Both the position numbers and the translations under genes were made by a program. From Deferribacteraceae bacterium V6Fe1 (GTDB lineage: Bacteria; Chrysiogenota; Deferribacteres; Deferribacterales; Deferrivibrionaceae), in contig CP063375.1 in the NCBI GenBank assembly GCA_022813675.1, forward strand, positions 434,001-498,000: a stretch of 64,000 nt of DNA, given 5' to 3'. The first letter of the stretch is position 1. The number at the start of each line of letters is the position of its first letter. Below, piece by piece: positions 27,709-35,047 of the stretch. The notes beneath the pieces were generated by a model. That model was given only the letters and a program-made list of their open reading frames with translations, made no database searches and was not told the DNA's origin.

Positions 27709-28681
27709 GCATCTCCTTATATTCTCTTTGACAATCCGAATAAACGGTTATCCCGCCACCCGATTTGTAGAAAAACCTTCCTCCATCATTTTCAATAAAT
27801 CTAATTAAAACACAGGAATCAAGTATTTTGCCATCAAATATTCCCGCTATCCCGGTATAAAAACCTCTTTCATAGTTTTCAGCATCTTTTATTATTCTTA
27901 CCGTTTCTTTTTTTGGAGCTCCGGTAACCGAGCCTGCAGGCAAAAGTGATAATAAATTTTCTGCAATACTGCTTTTAAAGCATTTGCTTAAGTTTCCTCT
28001 AATTTCACTGCTTGTTTGCCAAAGCTTTTTATCTCGGCTTATTATCTCACTTATAAACCTAAACTTTGTAACCGTTACATCCTCAGCTATCATATTAAGA
28101 TCATTTCTAAGCAGGTCAACTATGGTAATATGCTCTGCCAGCTCTTTTTCATCATTTAATAAAATCTCTTTGGCATTGGGTAAGTCAGCACTGATTGTGC
28201 CTTTCATAGGATATGTATAAATATAATCACCATCTACTTTAACAAATGTTTCGGGGGAGAAACACACAAACTTATCAAGAAATTTAATTCTGTATTTTGC
28301 CTTACTCATAAAAAAAATATCACTCAGTGACAAATTTGTAAAAATTTCAGTCTTACATGTAAAGTTAGTCAAATAACTGTTCCCTTGAATGAGGTTATCT
28401 TTTACATACTCAAAACCAAGCTTGTAAGTCTCATACGCCACCGGGGAAAATGCCAGGTCATATGTTGCACTGCTGTACCTGTTTTTAACATTTTTAGCAC
28501 ATGGAAAATCAAATAATATTTTTTCAGGCTCAACATCTACAAGTTTTTCAATTACAAACTCTTTCAGGTTGTAATCAATAAGAAAAATAAAAGGTATGCC
28601 GAAATTGTAAAAATTATTAAATTTGTCGCAAAATTTACTACTATCTAATATTGTACTTTTTTTCTCAAATGTCTTTATCAT
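27680..28681 (-). CDS. pabB: aminodeoxychorismate synthase component I
   Basis: PabB aminates chorismate at C4 to give aminodeoxychorismate, using ammonia from a glutaminase. The 333-residue protein has the chorismate-binding core: FSPETFVKVDGDYIYTYPMKG, LRNDLNMIAEDVTV, and LPAGSVTGAPKKETVRII. It lacks the N-terminal Trp-binding half seen in TrpE and is shorter. It overlaps trpA by four bases. No pabA exists in the window. TrpG, six genes upstream in the same transcript, is the natural glutaminase partner. Confidence 0.9.
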   Translation of the reverse strand: MIKTFEKKSTILDSSKFCDKFNNFYNFGIPFIFLIDYNLKEFVIEKLVDVEPEKILFDFPCAKNVKNRYSSATYDLAFSPVAYETYKLGFEYVKDNLIQGNSYLTNFTCKTEIFTNLSLSDIFFMSKAKYRIKFLDKFVCFSPETFVKVDGDYIYTYPMKGTISADLPNAKEILLNDEKELAEHITIVDLLRNDLNMIAEDVTVTKFRFISEIISRDKKLWQTSSEIRGNLSKCFKSSIAENLLSLLPAGSVTGAPKKETVRIIKDAENYERGFYTGIAGIFDGKILDSCVLIRFIENDGGRFFYKSGGGITVYSDCQREYKEMLDKIYVPTF

Positions 28682-29373
28682 TCGATTATCGAGTTAATAA
28701 ACCTTTTAAATTGAGTCGTATCTGTTTGTCTTTTTACCGCTTCTGTTCCTATAACAAATCCATCTGCATATGTCATTACTTTTTCAGTATCATTTTTAGT
28801 TTTAATCCCAAAACCAAATACAACTTTCTTACTCGTCATTTTTTTTACAAATTTTACTTTCTCGACTAGCTCATCATCCAGAAAGTTCACATTACTCCCA
28901 GTAACCCCTCTTACCCCAACAAAATATATAAAATCCGCTTTAGTCCCCTTCAAGCCTTCAATATCTTCCTCTCGGCTTTCCGGTGTTACAAATGGAATAA
29001 TCGGAATATCAAAACCGTTATCATAAAAAAAACCGTGCATTCTATTTGGCAAATCTGCCACAATAACACCATTTATCAACTTGCCATATTTTTGAGAGAA
29101 TTCCATTAGCCCATACTGATAAAATATATTTGCGTATGTCATAATGTACACTTTTGACTTTTTATAAGCTTCAACAATCTTCAAAATATCATCTATTTTG
29201 ATATTGGACTTTACAACCTTGCTTGCAGCCTCAGCAATTACGGGGCCGTCTGCCACAGGGTCATTGTAGGCTAACCCTACTTCAACAAAATCTGCTTTTT
29301 CCGCAAGATACTTAAAAACCTCTTCAAATTTCTTCATATCGGGATACCCCCCTAAAATATAAAAACCTTTCAT
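28678..29373 (-). CDS. trpA: tryptophan synthase alpha chain, N-terminally short
   Basis: TrpA splits indole-3-glycerol phosphate to indole. The 231-residue chain has the catalytic Glu (VEVGLAYNDPVADGP, near residue 33) and Asp in the same motif, and the phosphate loop (GFGIKTKND, then GFVIGTEAVKR). Usual TrpA is about 260 residues. The first ~20 residues (helix 0 and its loop) are missing: the protein starts near the first barrel strand. The start is fixed by the four-base overlap with trpB. The short end may change how it docks on TrpB. Confidence 0.93.
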   Translation of the reverse strand: MKGFYILGGYPDMKKFEEVFKYLAEKADFVEVGLAYNDPVADGPVIAEAASKVVKSNIKIDDILKIVEAYKKSKVYIMTYANIFYQYGLMEFSQKYGKLINGVIVADLPNRMHGFFYDNGFDIPIIPFVTPESREEDIEGLKGTKADFIYFVGVRGVTGSNVNFLDDELVEKVKFVKKMTSKKVVFGFGIKTKNDTEKVMTYADGFVIGTEAVKRQTDTTQFKRFINSIIE

Positions 29374-30536
29374 ATTGCTCCCTCCATATTTTCCAAAATA
29401 ATCTCCAAGTCCTTATCCCCTCTTCCTGAAAGATTTATAAGTATAGTTTTATCTTTAAACTTTGATGCATTTTTTATGAAATAGCCAACGGCATGGCTTG
29501 ACTCAAGGGCAGGAAGAATCCCCTCAAGCTTACAAAGCTCTAAGCACCCGTCCAAAGCCTCTTTATCCCTTGCATAGTGATACTCACATCTTTTTATCTC
29601 TTTTAAAAATGAATGCTCCGGTCCAACACCCGCATAATCAAGACCGGCAGACACAGAGTGGACATTGCTAATCTGCCCCGATTTGTCTGTCAAAACATAA
29701 GACAAACTCCCTTGGAATATACCCTTCTTTCCAAAACTCATCCTTGCTGCATGTTCACCATCTTTATCCGAAATTCCGCCCGCTTCGACACCAACAAGTC
29801 TTACACTTTCTACATCTAAAAACCCTTTAAACATCCCTATTGCATTGCTGCCGCCACCGACACAGGCAATAATATAATCAGGCATAATCCCTAAATTTTC
29901 AAAATATTCCCTTGATTCCTTCCCTATCACTGACTGAAAATGAGAAACAATCTTAGGAAACGGATACGGCCCCAATGCTGACCCAAGGACATAATGAGTA
30001 GTATTACAACTTGAAACCCAATCTCTAAGTGCCGCACTTACTGCATCTTTTAAAGTCTTAGTCCCCTCATCCACTACTTTCACTTCCGCGCCAAGCATCT
30101 TCATACGCTTTACATTCATTGACTGCCTTTTTGCATCAATACTTCCCATATAAACTGTGCACTTAAGGTTTAAAAGTGCTGCAACCGTTGCCGTTGCCAC
30201 ACCGTGCTGCCCTGCACCTGTCTCGGCAATTATCCGCTTTTTCCCCATTTTTTTTGCCGACAGTGCCTGCCCTAATGAATTATTAATCTTGTGAGCCCCG
30301 GTATGCAGCAAATCTTCTCTTTTAAAATATACCTTGCACCCATATTTTTTTGACATATTCTCTGCATAATAAATAGGGGTAGGCCTGCCGGCATAGTTTT
30401 TAAGTAAGTCATTCAGCTTATCATTAAAATCTTTATCACATTTAAGTAATTCAAAACTCTTGTCCAACTCATCCAATACCGGAATAAGAGTCTCAGCCAC
30501 AAATTGTCCACCAAATTCACCGTAAAACCCTTTCAT
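29370..30536 (-). CDS. trpB: tryptophan synthase beta chain
   Basis: TrpB joins indole and serine to make tryptophan, using PLP. The 388-residue protein has the PLP lysine in HTGAHKINNSLGQA, then ETGAGQHGVATATVAALL, the glycine-rich CVGGGSNAIGMF, and the C-terminal NLSGRGDKDL. It begins KGFYGEFGGQFVAETL, as expected for the trpB1 class. It overlaps trpF by one base and trpA by four. Confidence 0.97.
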   Translation of the reverse strand: MKGFYGEFGGQFVAETLIPVLDELDKSFELLKCDKDFNDKLNDLLKNYAGRPTPIYYAENMSKKYGCKVYFKREDLLHTGAHKINNSLGQALSAKKMGKKRIIAETGAGQHGVATATVAALLNLKCTVYMGSIDAKRQSMNVKRMKMLGAEVKVVDEGTKTLKDAVSAALRDWVSSCNTTHYVLGSALGPYPFPKIVSHFQSVIGKESREYFENLGIMPDYIIACVGGGSNAIGMFKGFLDVESVRLVGVEAGGISDKDGEHAARMSFGKKGIFQGSLSYVLTDKSGQISNVHSVSAGLDYAGVGPEHSFLKEIKRCEYHYARDKEALDGCLELCKLEGILPALESSHAVGYFIKNASKFKDKTILINLSGRGDKDLEIILENMEGAI

Positions 30537-31075
30537 TATTCACCACCTTTTACCGATTCTATAAACTTTTTCATAAGCTCATAATCCTTTTCCCCCTGTG
30601 CATTTTCCACACCTGAGGATACATCAACTCCAAAAGGTTGATACTGTTTTATTACATTTTTTACATTTTTATAATTAAGCCCACCGGCAATTATTAATTT
30701 ACTTCTGAGCATTTCTAACCACTCAGGAAAACTTTCAAATTCACCGCTGCCTTTACTGTTATCATATAAAAAATACTTAAAGTTATTATCTAAAGGTTTG
30801 GCATTTGACGCAAAAATGAGATTATTTTTATTTATCTGCTCATACACCTGAATATAATCAAAACTATCCTCTACATTTGATACATCTGCATAACTAACAC
30901 TAACGGCAACAGATTTAATCTTACCCCTTGCATATTGAGCAAGTTTTTTTGCTGTATCATCATCGACATATCTTTTGCTCTTTTTATAAAGTACTACCCC
31001 TACAGCAGTATACCCGAGAGACATTGCCCAATCTATATGTTCAAAAGTTTTTATACCACATACTTTTACAAACAT
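30536..31075 (-). CDS. trpF: phosphoribosylanthranilate isomerase
   Basis: TrpF converts phosphoribosylanthranilate to CdRP. The 179-residue protein starts KVCGIKTFEHIDWA with the catalytic Cys and ends with IAGGLNYKNV and GVDVSSGVENAQGEKD, with the second catalytic Asp region. It is shorter than the usual ~200-residue TrpF, but the main motifs are present. It overlaps trpC by ten bases. Confidence 0.92.
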   Translation of the reverse strand: MFVKVCGIKTFEHIDWAMSLGYTAVGVVLYKKSKRYVDDDTAKKLAQYARGKIKSVAVSVSYADVSNVEDSFDYIQVYEQINKNNLIFASNAKPLDNNFKYFLYDNSKGSGEFESFPEWLEMLRSKLIIAGGLNYKNVKNVIKQYQPFGVDVSSGVENAQGEKDYELMKKFIESVKGGE

Positions 31076-31818
31076 TTCAAACTCTCATATATTTCCAAAA
31101 TCTTTTCACCCGGAATTTTTGATTGCATCAAATAAGAGCCTATCAAAAAAGCATTAGCTCCGGCAGCCTTGAACATTAGCACATCCTCTTTACTGCTGAT
31201 TCCGCTCTCAGCTACCTTAAAATAACCTTTACTGAGGCTTGAAATTATCTCTGCACACTTATTTTTATCAATTTTAAGTGTTTCAAGATTTCTTGAATTT
31301 ACTCCCAGAAGGTCAAACTTGGCTTTCTCTGCAATGGTAATCTCCCCCTTTTCATGAATTTCGGTTAGCACATATAGACCAAGGCTTTTTGCATAATTAA
31401 AAAGCTCTACATACTCTTTTTCACTCAGTGCTTTAACTATCAATAGGATAATATCTGCCCCGAGTTTGTAAGCTATATCTATCTGTTTTTTGGAAATTAT
31501 AAAATCCTTGCACAAAACAGGAATCTTCACCTGACAAGCCACCTGTTGCAAATAGGTAAATCCCCCTTTAAAAAACTTTTCATCCGTAAGCACACTTACG
31601 GCACCTGCACCGGCTTTTTCATATATTTTTGCCTGCTCTACAACATTAATATCGGTATTAATGTCTCCAAGACTCGGTGAAGCCTTTTTTACTTCGGCGA
31701 TAATCGGTCTATTTCTCAAAAACTCCAAAGGGGAAAATATCTCTTTTTGCCTCTCAAAAGTTGGCACTTCCAATGTATCTATTTCCAACAGCTTATTTTC
31801 AAGAATCTTCGACAACAT
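31066..31818 (-). CDS. trpC: indole-3-glycerol phosphate synthase
   Basis: TrpC closes the indole ring. The 250-residue protein has the conserved PIIAEVKKASPSLG, VLTDEKFFKGGFTYL, PVLCKDFIISKKQID, and LGVNSRNLETLKID, and a final AESGISSKED. Length is standard for a monofunctional enzyme. It directly follows trpD with no gap. Confidence 0.96.
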   Translation of the reverse strand: MLSKILENKLLEIDTLEVPTFERQKEIFSPLEFLRNRPIIAEVKKASPSLGDINTDINVVEQAKIYEKAGAGAVSVLTDEKFFKGGFTYLQQVACQVKIPVLCKDFIISKKQIDIAYKLGADIILLIVKALSEKEYVELFNYAKSLGLYVLTEIHEKGEITIAEKAKFDLLGVNSRNLETLKIDKNKCAEIISSLSKGYFKVAESGISSKEDVLMFKAAGANAFLIGSYLMQSKIPGEKILEIYESLKCL

Positions 31819-32805
31819 CTAATTACCCCTCAAGCTTTCAAAATATTTTCTGACTTCACCGTTTTTAAGTTTATTTTTTATCCTTTCAAAAATATCATTT
31901 AAATCTTCATTCTCAATAAGTTGAAAAGCATATGCGGTATTTATGGCAATCAGGTTATTTAAGTCTTCATCCCCGCCTTCAATAGCCCTTTTAAAAAGCT
32001 CGGTTGCCTCATCACTGTTTTCAACACGTGGCATGTCAAACGGTTTGAAAAAGTCTTTCGGATTAATTTCCAACTTTTCAATTTTTCCACCTGTTACCTT
32101 TCTAGCAAAAGTTATGTCACAGCTTGAAATCTCATCATAACCGTCTTTTGATGATACCACTAAAATATTATTTCTATTCAATCTTACCAATGCCTTTGCA
32201 TATACATCAAGCTTCGCCACAGAATTTATTCCGATAAGCTGATATTCAGGATCGGCAGGGTTTAGCATCGGGCCTAAGTAGTTAAAAATAGTTGGCACTT
32301 TTAGCTCCCTTCTTATTTTGCCCACTGATTTGAGAATAGGGTGATAATTTGGTGCAAAGAGAAATACAAAATTATGCTTTAGTAAAAATTTCTCTGCTTC
32401 TTCTTTGGTCAGTTTTACCGGGACACCCATCATTTCCAATATGTCTGCCGAGCCAACTTTTCCGCTTTGGGCCACATTTCCATGCTTTACAACATTGAAC
32501 CCAAAACTACCAAGCACTATTGAAACAATCGTGGATACATTTATCGTAGATTTGCCGTCCCCGCCTGTGCCGCAAGTATCTACTTTATTTTTAAGATCCA
32601 CATCCAATTTTATTTTATACCTATTTAATACCGTTGCAGCTGCAGAAATCTCCTCTTCACTCTCCCCTTTTAATCTCAGAGCGATAAGTGCAGAGCCAAT
32701 CTGAGCCTCTGTCAAATTGCCATTCACCATAGAATCAAAAAAATCTACATACTCTGCGAAAGACAATCTTTCATCAGAATTAACCTTTTTAACCAATGTT
32801 TCCAT
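31819..32805 (-). CDS. trpD: anthranilate phosphoribosyltransferase
   Basis: TrpD attaches PRPP-derived ribose to anthranilate. The 328-residue protein has the PRPP-loop CGTGGDGKSTINVST, HGN with the anthranilate site, and the PTIFNYLGPMLNPA strand. GGAGG precedes the ATG at 32805, which overlaps trpG by 17 bases. It is a single-domain TrpD, separate from TrpG. Confidence 0.96.
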   Translation of the reverse strand: METLVKKVNSDERLSFAEYVDFFDSMVNGNLTEAQIGSALIALRLKGESEEEISAAATVLNRYKIKLDVDLKNKVDTCGTGGDGKSTINVSTIVSIVLGSFGFNVVKHGNVAQSGKVGSADILEMMGVPVKLTKEEAEKFLLKHNFVFLFAPNYHPILKSVGKIRRELKVPTIFNYLGPMLNPADPEYQLIGINSVAKLDVYAKALVRLNRNNILVVSSKDGYDEISSCDITFARKVTGGKIEKLEINPKDFFKPFDMPRVENSDEATELFKRAIEGGDEDLNNLIAINTAYAFQLIENEDLNDIFERIKNKLKNGEVRKYFESLRGN

Positions 32806-33361
32806 CTTTACCTCCGCAATAATTTACAAAATTTTCTATTATCTTATCCCCGAATTCGCTTAAAAATGATTCCGGATGATATTGCACCCCAAACAACTTC
32901 TTTTCAGGAATCTCTATGGACATTATTTCGTTATCGGAAATACTTCTTGAAGTAACAAAACTTTCGTCAATATCTATTACAAGGGAGTGATAACGAACAG
33001 CTTTAAATGATTTCGGAACACCTTTATATAAAACTTCATCTTTTATAACTTTTACATCTTCGACTTTTCCATGTTTTATTGTCTGTGCATTTCTTACACG
33101 ATTTCCCAAATAGTAGCCTATCGCCTGCATCCCTAAGCAAACACCAAAAATTGGCAGTTTGCCCGCATATTCGTTCAAATATTTAAGGGTTGTCCCTGAA
33201 TTAGCAGGATTTGAAGGCCCGGGGGAAAGTATTATACCTTTATAATTATCGGCTTTTATAAACTCATCATTTTTAATAACCCTTACTTCCTGCCCGAGCT
33301 GTTTAAACACCGCATAAAGATTGAATGTAAAGGAATCATAATTATCAATTAGTAAAAACAT
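32789..33361 (-). CDS. trpG: anthranilate synthase glutaminase subunit, likely also PabA
   Basis: TrpG supplies ammonia from glutamine to TrpE. The 190-residue class I glutaminase begins LLIDNYDSFTFNLY. The nucleophile Cys lies in FGVCLGMQAIGYYLG (near residue 75), and the His and Glu are in FGVQYHPESF. It overlaps trpE by 17 bases and trpD by 17. Because pabB but no pabA is present in this operon, I infer an amphibolic TrpG that also serves PabB, as known for Bacillus. Confidence 0.95.
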   Translation of the reverse strand: MFLLIDNYDSFTFNLYAVFKQLGQEVRVIKNDEFIKADNYKGIILSPGPSNPANSGTTLKYLNEYAGKLPIFGVCLGMQAIGYYLGNRVRNAQTIKHGKVEDVKVIKDEVLYKGVPKSFKAVRYHSLVIDIDESFVTSRSISDNEIMSIEIPEKKLFGVQYHPESFLSEFGDKIIENFVNYCGGKDGNIG

Positions 33362-34814
33362 TGTATCTCTCCATATTTTTTATTCTTTCAAGAGCATTGA
33401 AAAGTGCTTTTAATTTTTCCTGAACCTCTTTGTATTCTTTTTCCGGAATACTGTCGTGGACAATCCCAGCACCTGCTCTGAAAACAGTTTTACTACCAGT
33501 TACCTTTGCACTTCTGATTGTAATACAGGTATCCATGTTACCGCTGTATGAAAAATACCCAGTGCAACCTGCATAAAATCCTCGGGGGCTTTTTTCGTAA
33601 CTGTCAATAAGTTCCATTGCTCTTACCTTTGGTGCACCAGTTACGGTGCCGGCTGGGAATGTGTTCATAAAAAGCTCAATATTTGAAGAATTTTCATTAA
33701 GTTCACCTACCACTTCCGAAACGATATGAATTACATGGGAATAAACTTCAGGCACAAACGATTTGCCCACCTTCACACTTTCAGGTTTGCAGCAGGTATA
33801 TAAATCGTTTCTTGCCAAATCCAAAAGCATCAGGTGCTCAGCTCTCTCCTTTTCATCATTCAAAAGCGATGCTTTTATCTCATCAAGATTTTCCCCCACA
33901 GGATAAGTGCCGGCAATCGGTTTTAATGTTGCAATTCTGTCCTTTACTTTAAGGTGAATCTCAGGGGAGGAGCCACATACCACTTCACCGTTAAATTTCA
34001 AATAAAACATATAAGGTGATGGATTTAAATTTCTAAGAGCTCTGTAGAGACTTAACGGATTTATTTTTGAGTTTATTTCGTATTTGTTTGAAATAACGCA
34101 TTGTATAACCTCACCATCATAAATATCTTTTTTCAACCGCTCTACAGTTTCAACAAATTCACTTTCTTCGTATTCATTGACAATTTCAAAAGTTTCATCC
34201 GTTTCAAAATTGTCAAAATTGAGCCCGTGCAGCTTTTCTGCCATTTTCAGAGTTGCTTTTTTTGCCTTTTCGTAAGCCTGCTCTACGTCCCCTTTACAGT
34301 CAACGGACACGCACGAATACATCTTACCCAAGTGGTTGTCAAAAATGTAAAACTCATCAACAAGCATTAATTGCATTAGATTTTCATGACTTGGCTCTTT
34401 TATCCTGTTTCTTAAAACACCCATATAATTAATCATTTCATAACCGATGTAACCCACATAGCCACCGGTAAAATCACCGAAGTTGTCATAATATCTTCCA
34501 TTAAAGGTTTTGATATTGTTATTAAGATAATCCATAGGATTAATATCTATCTCTGTCTTTTTACCATTCTTTACGGAATAAAGTTTTCTGTTTTTAAAGG
34601 TCAATACCTCTTTGGGCTTAAAGCCAAAAAATGAAAACCTTGAAAAGGTCTTATCCAGGTTTGCGCTCTCAAGCATAAAAAGGTTATCCTCACTTGAAAA
34701 ATTTCTTAAAAGTGCAATCGGCGTAAATGTATCCCCCACAATCTCCCTGTAGACAGGCACCCTGTCATACTTTTTAAAATCTTCTTTAAATGTTTCAAAA
34801 TCCGGAAAAAGCAT
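33345..34814 (-). CDS. trpE: anthranilate synthase component I
   Basis: TrpE makes anthranilate from chorismate. The 489-residue protein has the Trp-feedback motif LES at residues 48-50 (NLFMLESANLD), so feedback inhibition is likely retained. The chorismate core holds LRNLNPSPYMFYLKF, PIAGTYPVG, NDLYTCCKPESV and FPAGTVTGAPKVRAMELID. AGGAGG lies seven bases before the ATG at 34814. It is the first enzyme gene after the leader and both of the tandem terminators. Confidence 0.97.
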   Translation of the reverse strand: MLFPDFETFKEDFKKYDRVPVYREIVGDTFTPIALLRNFSSEDNLFMLESANLDKTFSRFSFFGFKPKEVLTFKNRKLYSVKNGKKTEIDINPMDYLNNNIKTFNGRYYDNFGDFTGGYVGYIGYEMINYMGVLRNRIKEPSHENLMQLMLVDEFYIFDNHLGKMYSCVSVDCKGDVEQAYEKAKKATLKMAEKLHGLNFDNFETDETFEIVNEYEESEFVETVERLKKDIYDGEVIQCVISNKYEINSKINPLSLYRALRNLNPSPYMFYLKFNGEVVCGSSPEIHLKVKDRIATLKPIAGTYPVGENLDEIKASLLNDEKERAEHLMLLDLARNDLYTCCKPESVKVGKSFVPEVYSHVIHIVSEVVGELNENSSNIELFMNTFPAGTVTGAPKVRAMELIDSYEKSPRGFYAGCTGYFSYSGNMDTCITIRSAKVTGSKTVFRAGAGIVHDSIPEKEYKEVQEKLKALFNALERIKNMERYNVFTN

Positions 34815-34835
34815 TTTATATCCTCCTTTTGGTAT

Positions 34836-34868
34836 AAAAAAAGGCCGCGAGTTTTATCCCACGGCCTT
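34836..34868 (-). terminator. trp terminator 2 (segments 5 and 6)
   Basis: AAGGCCGTG (34868-34860) pairs with CGCGGCCTT (34849-34841), nine pairs with one wobble, loop of ten, then seven Ts. It lies just before the trpE ribosome site. Its 5' arm is also a perfect complement to the 3' arm of terminator 1. Confidence 0.88.
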
Positions 34869-34891
34869 AGAATATAACAGAAAAGGCCGTG
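34860..34891 (-). promoter_or_regulatory. second antiterminator (segments 4 and 5) of the trp leader
   Basis: CACGGCCTT (34891-34883), the 3' arm of terminator 1, is complementary base for base to AAGGCCGTG (34868-34860), the 5' arm of terminator 2. Forming this nine-base-pair helix (14-base loop) would undo both terminators at once. It can form only when segment 3 has been taken by segment 2. Confidence 0.7.
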
Positions 34892-34911
34892 TGGTTGCTC
34901 ACCACACGGCC
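34881..34911 (-). terminator. trp attenuator terminator 1 (segments 3 and 4)
   Basis: GGCCGTGTGGT and ACCACACGGCC form an 11-base-pair stem with a five-base loop, followed by TTTTCT. The central part of the stem is shared with the antiterminator, so the structure is exclusive with it. Confidence 0.92.
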
Positions 34912-34941
34912 CTTATAGACATAGTTTTATGGTGAACAACC
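34893..34941 (-). promoter_or_regulatory. trp antiterminator (segments 2 and 3)
   Basis: GGTTGTTCACC (34941-34931) pairs with GGTGAGCAACC (34903-34893): 11 pairs with one wobble, extendable to 14. Segment 2 also pairs with segment 1 (TGGTG/CACCA and AACAA/TTGTT), which includes the Trp codons. A ribosome stalled at those codons would free segment 2. Confidence 0.85.
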
Positions 34942-35003
34942 TAACTTATTGTTACTGTCCACCACCAAGCTGTTAAATTTAAGTTCACTCTGTAATCTCT
35001 CAT
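34941..35003 (-). CDS. trpL: trp leader peptide with three tandem Trp codons
   Basis: The minus strand reads a 20-codon ORF from ATG at 35003 to TAG at 34943-34941. Residues 13-15 are three consecutive Trp (TGG TGG TGG at 34967-34959). Charged tRNA-Trp would let the ribosome run to the stop codon, which abuts segment 2 of the attenuator; starvation would stall it on segment 1. There is no Shine-Dalgarno site. The predicted transcription start is only a few bases before the ATG, so translation may be leaderless. The peptide itself needs no function; its codons sense tryptophan. Confidence 0.88.
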   Translation of the reverse strand: MRDYRVNLNLTAWWWTVTIS

Positions 35004-35011
35004 ATCATCGG

Positions 35012-35040
35012 TGTATACATCAACTACTTTAATTTGTAAA
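35012..35040 (-). promoter_or_regulatory. promoter of the trp-pab operon
   Basis: TTTACA and TATACA on the minus strand are exactly 17 bases apart, between the chemoreceptor stop (35048) and trpL. Predicted transcription starts about two to four bases before the trpL ATG. Confidence 0.68.
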
Positions 35041-35047
35041 GCATTTT

